Shown: positions 49,292 to 61,719, counted from the stretch's first letter. The stretch: DNA of 64,000 bases from Mytilus californianus (GCF_021869535.1 NW_026262712.1:64536100-64600099); one strand, 5' to 3'. The notes: a model not told the origin generated them from the letters alone. Numbers and translations: made by a program.

Positions 49292-49539
49292 TATAAAAAT
49301 TTAAAATTTTGCGTCCCTTCACATTATGTAAATATCCATGTAAATATTTGTTAAGTGTTAAACCTCTATCGCAAGTGAGAGTGCTCCAATATAAGACGGA
49401 GGATCATACCTTCACAGAACAGGTGACAGTTTTTCGTGTCTAGAAAAACAATTGGGTTCACGTTATTAGTGATTTAATTTCCAACCATTAATGTATTAGT
49501 AACCTTAAGCATTTCCGTGAGAAAATATTTCTTCAATTT

Positions 49540-49726
49540 ATACAATTTATAAGCTAGATACCCTAAGGAAAATTTTGTTAAAGTTTGAAGGTATTTGGCC
49601 CAGTAGTTTCAGAGGAGAAGATTTTTGAAATAGTTTACGACGACAGACGACGACAGACGACGGACGACGACGAACGCCAAGTGATGGCATAAGCTCACAT
49701 GGGGCCCTTCGGGCCCTGGTGAGCTA
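49540..49726 (-). repeat. CTCACC-family repeat tail at the duplication junction
   Basis: Joins copy 1 to copy 2 and holds the ACGACGGACG array and the intact GGGGCCCTTCGGGCCC end hairpin. Confidence 0.9.
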
Positions 49727-50173
49727 AATAAAACGAGCAATACATTATTGGTTACGTTATTTGTTTCTTCAAAACGATCTTCTGACTCGTAAAACAGCCT
49801 ATTTCATTTATATTTTATGACGAAATGTAAATTAAATTTTCTTTCTTGCGATAGTATACAATTGTTAAGTTAAAGTTTGTAAGAGTAACTGTTGCGCCAC
49901 AAAGAAACAAACTCGAAAAAATAAATATCTTGAAATGGCAGAAATATGGAAATTATAAAATGCAATTAAAAAATTCTTTTTCATTCTGATCAGTCGGGTT
50001 TTTCATGATAAATAACAGATTGTTTAGTTGTCACTCGGTATGTTCTCGCTGTTCAAATTATTATAGTTTCCAATCTTAAAAATAGGGGCTTTTGTGAGTA
50101 GATAAATATCATAATGTTAAAACCTAGTATGTATTTTTTAATATCTTGCACATTGAATTTATTCTGCCAATGT

Positions 50174-50344
50174 CATCTAGTAAAAGGAGCTCCGAATATC
50201 CTTTGTATATTTATTGAAGTTATATCATTACCACAACATAAACGATAGTAAAATCGAAATTAAAAAAATAATTTAATAAAAGTAATAATGATATATAACT
50301 TTGACAAATACACAAAGGATATTCGGAGCTCCTATAACTAGAAG
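50174..50344. repeat. Inverted repeat (MITE-like), copy 2
   Basis: Orthologous position and sequence to 43445-43614. Confidence 0.85.
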
Positions 50345-51140
50345 ATATCGCCCAATATAGTGGAAGAATTAAAAAGTTATTAATTTCAATAGTTTTATAT
50401 ATATTGAATCTTTTTTTCCAATCTTCTTAAAATTGTAAAATTGTATAGAATATACTGGCTACTATATTATTACTATAATTAATCTAAGTGGAGTTTACCG
50501 ACGTCTCCGTTAACTACGGAAATAAGACAAAAAATAATGTCGGTAACACATGGGGAAGACATTCGGCTATTTGCTAGATTTCATACAGGGAAAACACAAA
50601 TGAATTATGACTAATCTGGGAAAGTTTCATAATGTATTCAGTTTTTATTTCCTGATGTGATTGTATTTAGAATTCAACAATTAATGCGGAAGATTTAGAT
50701 TAAAAATAAAACAAACTGTTAGCAAATAATGAATGTAATAAACTAAAATAAGTAAATGAAGGCTTGCAACCTTAAGGAAAACTGTCTTCATTTGAAAAAT
50801 AGGGGTATTACCGTTAGAATAGAATAAAGAGTGGTTTATTCAAATGTTAAAACGTATTACAAAATTACCAACTTCCAAGATACATTCAAAAAAGGGAAAG
50901 TCCATAAAAACTGACAAAATCAAACGTTATCAATCAACGGAACGAGTGGAAAACAACTGCAATATTTCTGACTTGGTACAGGCATATCCCGAAGAAAATG
51001 GTGGGTTAAACCTGGTTTTATAGCTAGCTAAACCTCGCACTTGTATGACAGTTGTTTATAGTTCCGTTACATTCACTAAATTGGGTGAGCAACCCAAACT
51101 GACATAATAGGTAAAGTATCTTAAGAAAAACAGACGAAAT

Positions 51141-51339
51141 ACACGGTTTTTACTTATCGGTAACTTTAAATCATCTGTTGTAAGTGAAGTATTACAGAAT
51201 CACTTATTGTTGTGGCCTGTTATCTATTCACCAAATGAAGAGATATTTCGTGTATCACACTGAACGGAGATTGACATGAATAAGTTCAACGAATTAATAT
51301 GGCTGGCCTATCCTGCAATGTGTTATGAAATTGCGAAAT
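51141..51339. repeat. 199-bp segment present only in copy 2
   Basis: Bounded by CGAAAT on both sides (51135-51140, 51334-51339). Copy 1 has a single CGAAAT, consistent with a microhomology deletion in copy 1 or an insertion in copy 2. Confidence 0.8.
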
Positions 51340-51502
51340 TTACATTGGTTATTCTTTAGGTCAATGACGACTTTCGAAGGTCACAACGGATTTGCGATTT
51401 CTTCAATGATATACACTGATTTCTATTGAAACATTCTTTTGTCAAATTTGACATATCGTTGACATATCTCGTTATCTAATTTCAAAGACTATTTTTTTAT
51501 TA

Positions 51503-53601
51503 GACCTTTTCGACAACTCTTGACACCGACTAACGACACCTACAGTTTACAGGTAAAATTAAGGGGTCGTCTCAAAATTAAAAATCATTCATGAATTTTA
51601 TTGCGTTTACACCTTCGATTTGTCGATTTTACACTAAAGACTAAAGAACACATTTCAAACAAATATGAATTATAAGGTTCTCTTGTGTATAACATTCTAA
51701 TTACATGTATTTATACGACATTTTACGTTGAATTTTTTAACGTTCAAGTAAATAATTACTGCAATCATGTCACATCGTAATCTACCTTTTTTCCTCTTCA
51801 ATTTTATGATTATGTGAAAATTTAGATAAGCGAGTCTGTCAACGCAGATTGTTCCACATCCAATAACAATTATTCGTTTTTGTAATGCTATTTGGGAAAT
51901 TTTGCGGAAGGAACATTGTAAATGGACTGTCCGTCTGCCCGCTAGATTTTGTGTTTCTCAACCGATCTTCAGATCTCTTGTTGTACACATTAAATTTTAG
52001 GAGGGGTAAAAGTCTATTGGTTTAAAGGTCAAAGGAAAAGGCAACATCGATAATTTAGTAACGAGGGACTACTCCGCTTCAAGATGCCATGTTAAAGTTG
52101 AGGTGTTTCCTTAATGAACTTGAAACATTAACGGCACCACTTTTTAAGCGCCACATGTGCATTTTGACAATTAATGTCTCTTCGATGATGCGTATGGCAT
52201 ATTTATCTCAACAGAGCTTGTTGTCTTTGCAGTGTCTTTTTGGACAGTGCTGAACTGATTGACCGTTATATGTTGCCCGCCTCCCGATAGACAACATATC
52301 TTATCCCATTGTCTTAGATTCCTTTCCCTGTTCCCGAAAAATGTCATTCGTGTGTCTTGCAAGAAGCAAGTACTGCCTACACTTCCCCTTTTCAGGACAT
52401 AGCTTTGGTTTTCTACTCTTTTCTATTTTTTCCATGCATAATGGTTTTAAAATTTCATCTCTGACCATAACATAGGGAAGGTTTTAGATCCAATTATACT
52501 AGTAAAACCCCGCCGCATGTTATACGCACCTGAAACATTTCCTGAACAAGTTGGTCATTGCAATTGGTAAGATTTTGTCACAATAGAATTTTTAGTTTAC
52601 AATTTGATATTTTGACATTATGCTTCGCTCTAATATTTCTTTCCTTTTTATTAGAAAAAATAAAGTAACGTTGTTTCCTTTTTTTTCCTTTTTTATGGTT
52701 AGGGATGGGGGTCTTTATTCAAAATGCAGTCCATGCGTTACCTCTGGATGTCTATTTTATATGTTGCATTGTGTGATTTTTTTCCTACTTCGGAAGTCAT
52801 AAAAATAGCAAGAGAACGAAAAAAAAATTACGATTTGAATCTGAATCTGAAACAGAAGAGACACCAAGGGCCTTTAAAAATCTTGGTATCTATTTTATTA
52901 TGAACGTATTGTATTCCAGGTGATTCTCGCGAATGAGATTCATTTATGGGCGCTATTTTGCGGTAAGTTTGTTTTGGTCGTACAACATTAGGGCGAGACA
53001 ATTCATCAGCTTCCTCCTCTCTTTCTGGTAAGCTACGGCATTTGGTTGCCGGGAAGCAGGTCCAGCGACATCACAATAAACCGGATGATTTAAAGAGAAA
53101 TAGTCGAAATTTAAATTGCATTGTCGCTGAATATCGATTTCCTGTTGAACATCAAATTGGTAAACTAAAACTAAATAAAGTAATGAGTATATTGAGTCAT
53201 CCGAAGCCAAAATTAACGGACATTGTAAATAGATGTACCGCCCTAGTCAACAGACATAAACATTGATTAATTAAACATCTACTACAAAAATACAGGTTTG
53301 TTATCTTTTTTTTTCATTTTCCAACTCGGCGTCTAAAAGAAATGAAACATTGAATTCCTTCCTTTTCTTCATAGTCAATTCACAAATAAGTTAAATTTTG
53401 ATAAGCAAATACTTAATAAACACGAAAAGGTACGGTACACCAAAAAACGTCATGTTGAATAGTTGTCTCATTGGCTATCAAAAAAACCATATGCGATCAA
53501 TAATATATATATTTTTTAAATTTTGTTTTTGAGACGACCCCTCATATCTCACCTGTCGTAGTCGTTCTCAACTGTAGGTGTAGACAATTGGTGAAAAGGT
53601 C
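51503..53601. mobile_element. 2.1-kb TIR DNA transposon inserted in copy 2 only
   Basis: The left end TAGACCTTTTCGACAACTC is inverted at the right end (GTGAAAAGGTCTA), and the inner blocks CACCTACAGTT and GGGGTCGTCTCAAAA are mirrored as well. Target duplication is TA. Copy 1 shows the unoccupied site at about 44573-44590. Degenerate coding remnants are at 53042-53266. Confidence 0.8.
53042..53266 (+). pseudogene. Possible transposase remnant inside the 2.1-kb transposon
   Basis: A 74-codon frame ends ...RFPVEHQIGKLKLNKV...IVNRCTALVNRHKH. The 'VEhxIGKLK' and 'CxALVNxxK' pattern resembles the end of DDE-type (Harbinger/ISL2EU-like, DDE_Tnp_4) transposases. That is resemblance only. No complete transposase is present in the element. 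Confidence 0.35.
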
Positions 53602-55512
53602 TACTACGTAATGGTATATACTCGACGCTGAGGTTGACAAATTAGACATTAAATGTGGGGAGTGTGTGAAAACATTGATTATCGATTCAAACCGGTAAAA
53701 TTTGAATCACATATGTGATGTAGACCATCTATCCTTCTCACGTCGTGGTTCATATTTTTTTTTATTTGGAACTTCTGAGTATAACATCTTACATGTTAAT
53801 AATTTTCTGATATCATACATTGTGAATGCAGGTTGGTAAAGGTGTACGTTTGTGCGGGTGAACGGGGTAGGGAATGGGAATTGATGGTAATGCAAGTATG
53901 CACTTCTAGATTTATGAAATTTACATACTTAGCCAGTTTGAATATTTTTAACCAATGTTCGTGGGAAAGTTCAATCTGTCACTACACTAAACCCACACAA
54001 AGCTCTTCATTGTTGTTAATTTCTAATCTTATTTTCATCTCGGATGACTCTATTGGCTTTCAGTGACATTGAAAATTTTTAAACGACTTATAACGTGTTC
54101 AACATACCCCCGACACTCCGATAATCGTAAGTTTAGTATTTTGTTTACATTTTTAAAATTTCTGAACTAGAGGGTATAGTTTCTTGGACCTTTTGAACGC
54201 TCCCGTCAGTACTCATGATTGCCTAACCAGTTCAAACGAATCAGAAGAAAAGATTGAAAAACGAAGCGTCAGTCAAGAAGAAAGAAAATTAGGAGACAAA
54301 GACTAACCAGTGGGACACAAACATCAAACAATGGACAAATCCACACTGAAACTAGTAACAAAAGAGAAACACCGACGTTCTTTGTTAAAACTAGAGCAGA
54401 TATTCTCAGATTTTCTCTGAAACGTCAACATCATGTTTCAAATTGAAACTGAATAAATATATCTAAATTGTACGTCTTTGAAATATCCTGGTGAGATCTT
54501 AAATATGAATGGTATCAGAGATCAAACTAACAATTATTTCTTCTTTACCATAACAGCTGTAGTGAAACGAAACAAATATTGCAGATATATTCCTGAGTAG
54601 GTAATAAACATACTATTATACTTTATATCGTTTTCAAGGTCCAATGAGGACTCACGAAGTTTTTAATCTCAGGAACATCAACAAAATATATCCGAAATAA
54701 ATCTATAAAAGGAGGTGCACGTGTTATATATACATGCTTATGCGTTGTGCAAATTTGAAATCTCTTGTGTCAAAAACTGAGAGAGGAGATTATTACACAT
54801 AAATCGGTACCCTTATTTACCACTCGCCTGCGCGTCAAGCCGCCTACCGTTTGACCGCAAAGCATACTTTCATCATATTATGTTATTGACGGGTTTACAT
54901 TGATCGTAACCCGTCCACATGTTCTGACATCGATTAACACCCACCTTTATATTAAAAGATCCGTTGCTATTGTTTTTGAAAATGCAAATATTAAAAATAC
55001 TAAGTATATGTAGCATTAACGTACAAGGGAAGAAAGGGGGTTTGTTTCTTTCATCCCCGAATCTTTTCTCGCGGCTTCCCTTTTCTCCTTTCTTTTGGAT
55101 TGATTTCCATTCTGCAATCCCCTAGTCCCCTGTAAGTGTTTCAAATGGAAAAACATTATTGAATTTATAATATTTATTCCTAGGGGAATACATTTTATGG
55201 AAATTTCAATACTCGTTCCATAAGGAATATTTATTATGAAATTGTCTATAATAAAGTTTCAAACGGACATCTGTTATAAGGAACAAATATACGTTGACTT
55301 CAGTACTTTATGTAGTTTAAATACATGATTCATTTGTTACACAGGTAATTTAAATCTTTAAATCACTTTCGTGTTTTGATGCGATATCCACATTTAAAGT
55401 CTAATTGTCAACCTCAGCTTCGAGTTTTTACCATTTCGTAACAAGTCAATTATATCGAAATTAAATAACTCGAGTTGATATGAATCGATAGCCAATTCTC
55501 ATTTGATTATAT

Positions 55513-55692
55513 CGTTCACTATTTTGTCAAGTTACAAACTGTAAACTCAAAAAATCAAAATAGCATATCACGATACAATCTTTTTTTAAAGCCTATTTGT
55601 CTCCCTCATCTTTTTATATCAGGTTAAGATAAATTTGAAACAAATACTAGTATTTTGAGTTTACAGTTTGTAACTTAACAAAATTGTGAACG
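55513..55692. mobile_element. MITE with 40-bp inverted ends, copy 2
   Basis: Orthologous to 46760-46940, so it was inserted before the segmental duplication. Confidence 0.85.
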
Positions 55693-55814
55693 GTCTGATC
55701 GTAAACAAAATATTTGAAAATCCATACATGCAAAGATATTTTAAATGCACATTTGATACGTCTTTACAGCTACATGTAAATTCCTAGTATGAATACCAAT
55801 TTGTAACATCTTAA

Positions 55815-56424
55815 GGTAGATGGGGGGTCTTAATTTAAATCCATAGAATTTTTTGATAATTTGTCAAAATGAAGTTTATATCATGCTTTTTTCAAAGATA
55901 TAATAAAAAGTATGGGTCACCGTGCTTTTTTTCAGGCTACGGGTTGCGCAAAATTGTCAGATTTTGTATAAACTATGCATGCAAAACCCAAATTTGGGTG
56001 ATAAAAAGAAAACTATACCATAGAATTTTAAGATAGAACATCAGAATATAGCTCTAATAATATGCTTTCAGATTAGAAAAAGAAATAATGGGGTCACGGG
56101 ACTTGTTTTCTTGCTAAATAATAAAATAGGTTAATTCACAACACATTCTATTACAAAAGTTACTTAATCGAGTTATCTCCCCTTGTATCTGAGTTATCTA
56201 CCCTTATATGGCAAATTTTAAGAAAAATTAAAAAAAAAAATCATCTGATTTTTGTAAAATACAGCCGTAAATATGATAAAACACATAATTTTCTATATTA
56301 AAATGAAAGATCTTACACATGAATTACATACTACTCTCGAAATTTGCACATTTCATTAAAGATCTGGACCGATTGTTATCTGCTTTTTTCAAAATCCAAG
56401 ATGGAGGAAGACACCCTATCTACC
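55815..56424. mobile_element. 610-bp TTAA-specific element (piggyBac-type MITE), copy 2 only
   Basis: Ends GGTAGATGGGGGGTCTT and the complement of GACACCCTATCTACC (17 bp, two mismatches). Flanked by TTAA at 55811-55814 and 56425-56428. Copy 1 has the clean empty site with a single TTAA at about 47058-47063. TTAA duplication is the hallmark of piggyBac transposition. There is no transposase ORF. Confidence 0.85.
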
Positions 56425-58225
56425 TTAAACAAATTAATATTCGTACGGGGTACTTAAAGACGTTGTGTTTCCCCTTGTTTTCCCCCTGCAAATTATCCAT
56501 TTGTGTTCCATGAAATCAATAATTACTGACAATTAACTAATAAACGATACCTAATGTGTGTAGAGTTTTTCCCTTGTAGCTACCCAGTTTTATAAATATA
56601 AGACATAAACTTGCAGGAAAACATGATTTTGATCAACATTATCGGTGATGGTTGTTTGCAGCATGTTAATGTTTTATGTTCCGTTAAATTCATTTCAACT
56701 GAAATTAGAAAAAATACAAAGAACGACTCGACTGCATTCATAAATATATCTTTAAATGGTCATCTGGTGTAGTTGAATTGGTACTGTTAATTTTTGACAA
56801 TCAAAGTGTTCTTACTTTATAGTAATAACAAAAACATAACCAGCAAATAACATCACAAAAACTAAATACTTTGTAATTTGATTTTTGTTTTTGTTTCCAA
56901 TGTTTGTGGGTTTTTTTTTTTTAACTTTTTTGAAATGTACAGTTGATCTTAGCAGAGCTGGCAATTACTGGAGAAACTTTTTTTGGGGAAACACTTTTTT
57001 TAATTAAAGAAGTGTTTCCCAAAAGAGAAACGGTTGTAACTGAAGGCATCATTATGATTTCCGTATATACAGCTGCTCACTGTTGTCCACAACTACACTA
57101 TCTTATTTAACAACAGATGAGCTTATAGACATAAAAAACATTCCCAAAATTTCTGTCTTCAAATGCATAAGAAAAACACCAATCTATTATCATAATGATT
57201 TATTAATCAGAGGCTCATCAAAATTGTTGTAGCATCTTAGTACTTTTCTTCTAGATTTTCAACAATGTGGCTTTACATATATATAAAGCATCAATATTAT
57301 TGTATCCTACAGCAAAAGTACAGCTAATGTCCCTGTCTACATACGAAAAAAATTTATATACAAAATAGGAAAGATAAACCAAGCTAATTGCTCCCATGTA
57401 TGACTAGATATTATATGATTAGACCTTGTCAAGGGGTCATCAGCAACATATTTCCAAGTTTCAATACATGTATTGAATTTATATATACTGTTATATTTTT
57501 TGTCATAAACTGATACTTTGCTGAATTAATTATTTTTAATCTTATTTTTGTTTTATTTTTTATTTTATTATTATATATTTTTTTTAAACTTTATGATAAT
57601 TATTTTTTTTATTTTACTAATATACATACTTCTAAATATCTGGTTTAAAACCTCCTTTGTCTAATTAAAAGAAACAAAATATTGTGCAAATTCTACTATT
57701 TTTAACTTATTCAGAACATAACTAAACATAAAATTGAGAATGGAAATGGGGAATGTGTCAAAGAGACAACAACCCGACCAAAGAGCAGATAAAACAGCCG
57801 AAGTCCACCAATGGGTCTTCAATACAGCAAGAAAATCCCGCACCCGGAGGCAGGCTTCAGCTGGCCCCTAAACAAAAATGTGCACTAGTTCGGTGAAAAA
57901 AGACATCATACTAAACTCCAAAAACATATAAATATTTGTTTTAAAATTCACTGTTCTCATTTGTTGAATCACACATACATGTATATAAAAATTTAAAATT
58001 TTGCTTCCCTTCACATTATGTAAATATCCATGTCAATATTTGTTAAGTGTTAAACCTCTATCCCAAGTGAGAGTGCTCCAATATAAGACGGAGGATCATA
58101 CCTTCACAGAACAGATGACAGCTTTTCGTTTCTAGAAAAACAATTGGGTTCACGTTATTAGTGATTTAATTTCCAACCATAAATGTATTAGTAACCTTAA
58201 GCATTTTCGTGAGAAAATATTCCTT

Positions 58226-59705
58226 CTCGTCGTAAAATAAGATGATGTTTTGCAGCCACCAAAACCGTCCGATAATACGTTTAATTTTCGAGGCGGATTT
58301 TGGGGACAGCTGAGCATCCTTCATGGACCTACATATATAGTTTATGCATAGACTTTTTACATTTTTCAGAATTCTGGATCCGCAACTTAATTTATTTTGA
58401 GTTAGTCAATTTTTGGCCTACAAGAAAATGATATTTAAATAGCTATACCCCTACAATGGGGTAAAAATGCATTCAACTTGTCTGTCCATCCGTTTGTCAA
58501 GAAAATGTTTCCGTGACATTTTTTGCTATTTACTACTCAAAAATGACTTCATATTCGCCAGCAGCCTGACAGTGATTAGTTGTAACGTATGAGTACTTGT
58601 CAGATCTATCAGACACCTAATTGATGTTTGCCGATACTTTTTAACTTTTCAATATGTTGAATTAACTTAATATTTTCGTCACATATTTCCCAATTACAGA
58701 ATTACTTCAGATTTCCCCATTACTACTGAATACAATGACTTAATATTTGATCAGCAGCTTGGCATTAGTGAGTTGCAACGTGTGAGCGCTCTTTCTTATC
58801 TGTCAGAAACTTTATTCTTGTTTTCCTATACTTTATTTACAATGCATGCATTCTTGTTGTGCCTTATTTCAGTTTTTTTCCCGCTCCATTTTACTGGTAC
58901 ACCCAGAGTCGTCAGTAGAACTGCCTTTGCGACTCCCATCGAAGGTGGCAACTTTGCAAACACAGTACGGTTGTTAATTGAATGTTATTACTGAAAGAAA
59001 AAAAAGGAAAAAAACAAAAATAGGATAAACAAAAATAGGATACAAATCAATTTGCATTCAGAACGCAAACATTGAAGAACGAGACAAACCAATAGTTACA
59101 GGTATACAGACAAACAGCAAAAAAAAGGGATGGAAAATACCAAGGGGACATTCAAAACTTAAATTTAGATAAACTGACAACGCCCAGGCAAAACGAGTCG
59201 ATGAAAAGACAAATCAACTTCATAAAACACTACATTAAAAGTCGTGTCCGAAATCCTTAAAAACTTAATCTTCTCAGGTTCTGAAAAATCACAAAAAGAA
59301 AAATTGAAGTGATATTTAAAGAAAAGAGCAAATTTCCAAATATACTATACCCTCAGGGCCCTAACTTATCAATCCAGTAAATCCTCCAAGCAACAATAAA
59401 ACAAATTAGATAAAAACAACATAAGTTACAAAATCCAATATAACCGCTAGTTTTTTTTTTTTAGAGATGTTTGCTTATTTGAAACTTTACTGTCATATAA
59501 ATAGGCTATTTTAAATGTTTTATCAATTCTCTTGACTGAAGTTAACGGAACACTTATATTTTCAACGATAATGCTGTCTTCATTTGTTTATTTTTACATG
59601 TTGTTATTCTTACTATTGTTATGTTTTCTATTAGTACAAAAGGCTTTAATATATTTAATGTTATTTCTGAAATCAGACATAAGCTTTGAGCTATTTTTGT
59701 CCTCA
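58226..59705. other. Gene-free stretch upstream of the Mab-21/cGLR gene
   Basis: 58546-58620 and 58736-58812 are diverged tandem copies (GCAGC.TG.CA.T.ATTAGTTG.AACGT.TGAG). No 5'UTR exon or promoter could be placed with confidence. Confidence 0.5.
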
Positions 59706-59718
59706 TTTTTTTTCAGAC

Positions 59719-61703
59719 ATGAATGAAAGCAATGAAAAAAGTCTGTGTTTACAGTTTTACAATTATCTTTGCGAAAAGATTGGCACAGAAGAGTTAGTTC
59801 GACTACGACAGAAGTATTATCTGCTGTATGATTTTTTACTACAAAAAAAAAATCAAATTATTATCAATAGCGGCAGTAAATCAGAAGGATTGGAACTTGA
59901 AGGAAGTGACACAGATCTGATGTTCCTGCAGCGGGATATCACAGTTTTTGAAAACGAGGCTCATTGCAGAAATAAAAAGCCTAACATTTTTATAATGAAC
60001 ACACAAGACATTAAACTAGGATATACTATGCTAAGATTGAGCAAATCGTCATTCATACACAATGGAAGTCATCTTTTTGATTTTTCGGACATTTATGGGA
60101 AAGACATTGTATTGTCGAACGTGAAAGTAAAGCAATGGTTAAAATCGACCAATAACGAATATGATTGTGTACATGGACCATGTATTACTGATAAGGACTT
60201 CACACGTGATTTAGCATTTTGCTTAAGATGTCCAACTTGGATTAAACAAGCCCGAAAACTAAGGGGACAAAATCGTTTATGGCCATGTCCTAGCGTGGTT
60301 GGAAATATAGAAAAGTGTGGGACATTATTTGTTCCTACGGGTTGCAAAACATCTACAACAAATCAATGGGAATGGCGGATTTCCTTTTCTATCGCCGAAA
60401 AGCTGCTTATATATACTTTCAGTCATACACAAATGCTCTGTTATGCGTTGTTAAAAATCATAGTGAAAGAAATTATTGACCCATATACTAGTTCAAAGGG
60501 AATTTTATGTTCTTATTTCTTAAAAACTGTTGTTTTTTGGGTTTCAGAAGAGTATGATGGAAACGAATGGCAACCTCATATGATTATTCCGTGTTTTATG
60601 GCGTGCCTAACCAGACTCGTATATTGTGTTGATTATTCATACCTTCCCCATTATTTCATACCAGAGATAAATTTATTAGAAAATAAATTAATTTCAAATA
60701 AAGCAACCGAGCTTAAACACTTGTTAAACGAGTTTTATGGAATAGGTCCACGGTTTTTAACGTATTCAAAAACACTTTCTAAGCAAGAAATGCTTCCCCT
60801 GTCGTCGTTTAGTGTTCTAAACCTCTTTAATACGTTATACCGTGCTGATATGCGCGGTGTTGCTGTGGCCCACCAAGGCGTACAATTTAGTTGTCAAGAT
60901 TGTTGTCATTATTTGTTCAGTAAGATTTCGAAACTCTCATTCAATAGGTGTAATCCATTGAATTTAAATGTTTATATTTTTCGAACCTGTCAGATAGCTG
61001 GAAATTCGTGTGTACATACAGGACTCAATTTATTCCCGAACAAGGACCTTTACAAAAACCACAAACAACGTTTGCCCTATATTATACTTGGCTTGAATAC
61101 AGATGCTGCCGTTGGATGGCTATATCTTGCAACTTACCTATTCTCTTTGCATCACTTCTCGGTATCTCTGAGAATTGTGGATTATGCCTTATCTAAGTGT
61201 ACTCCCGACAAACTGTGTACTGCCTAATTGACCATCTACATTATGAACAACTAGATTACACAGAGCAGCAGGCATTAAAATATGGCTGTCTTGATATAAG
61301 TAGTATTTATAGAAGACATGTTATTAAATCTGTTCGCTTCCAGGAAGATGCGATTCTTCCATTTGATATAATAGACGAATTAAAAAACAGACATATCCTT
61401 ACAAATTCTTCATTACCACCTGTTGTGTACGCACATTATCTACGATTTTTGTGTTTTCACAGACTTAATGACGCTGAAAATTGTCGAAATTCCCTGCAAG
61501 ATATACAATTGACAATTGAAAACGAGTACTTTGTATGTAATTATCAAAAAGTGAGCTCGTACAATTTGCTAGCAATAGCACATTTAAAGATTGGTGACAG
61601 AAATGCGGCCAAAAATTTTTTGGCTCTCGCAGATCTTCTTAAGGATATTAATCCTTTCTGTGGGCACGTGTATAACGAAATTTGCAAATTTACAAAACAT
61701 TAA
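59719..61703 (+). CDS. Mab-21 / cGAS-like receptor (cGLR-type) nucleotidyltransferase, frameshifted
   Basis: The first ATG in frame after a TTTTTTTCAG acceptor (59706-59716) is at 59719, so an upstream 5'UTR exon is likely. The N-terminal half is a Mab-21 nucleotidyltransferase fold. It has GSKSEG (residues 52-57) with the Gly-Ser motif, then GSDTD with metal-ligand candidates D64 and D66, and a third candidate D164 in RDLAFCLRCP. The family signatures HGPC (152-155) and EWRISFSIAEK (218-228) are also present. A long helical C-terminal region follows. The first frame runs to a TAA at 61225-61227. The protein clearly continues in another frame to the TAA at 61701-61703. Taken as one gene it would be about 660 aa, usual for the large molluscan members. 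Known cGLRs sense foreign nucleic acid and make cyclic dinucleotides, but ligand and product here are unknown. It may be a pseudogene, a null allele or an assembly error. Confidence 0.85.
61213..61220 (+). other. Frameshift site in the Mab-21/cGLR gene (GT dinucleotide duplication)
   Basis: The run CTGTGTAC reads Leu-Cys-Thr-Ala-stop in the upstream frame. With a single GT, the frame would pass directly into the downstream ORF (Lys-Leu-Tyr-Cys-Leu-Ile-Asp). No slippery heptamer is present, so programmed frameshifting is unlikely. Confidence 0.75.
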
Positions 61704-61711
61704 AGATACTA

Positions 61712-61717
61712 AATAAA
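61712..61717 (+). terminator. Poly(A) signal AATAAA of the Mab-21/cGLR gene
   Basis: Canonical hexamer nine bases after the second-frame stop codon. This supports the view that the real gene end is at 61703, not at the premature stop at 61227. Confidence 0.6.
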
Positions 61718-61719
61718 AT

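Larger units (their letters stand above)
42850..49537 (+). repeat. Tandem segmental duplication, copy 1
   Basis: The segment from ATACAATTTATAAACTAGATACC (inside the CTCACC repeat) to CGTGAGAAAATATT recurs in the same order and orientation in the next 8.7 kb. By eye the copies differ at only a few bases per hundred. Copy 1 has its own insertions (47989-48449, about 49027-49291) and an 89-bp triplication. Confidence 0.95.
49538..58225 (+). repeat. Tandem segmental duplication, copy 2
   Basis: Same unit as copy 1, lengthened by three insertions (51141-51339, 51503-53601, 55815-56424). It starts within a CTCACC repeat tail and ends at 58225, where similarity stops. Confidence 0.95.

Noticed and set aside
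61213..61220. Programmed ribosomal frameshift in the cGLR gene
   Set aside because: No slippery heptamer or following stem is evident; a GT duplication explains the break more simply.
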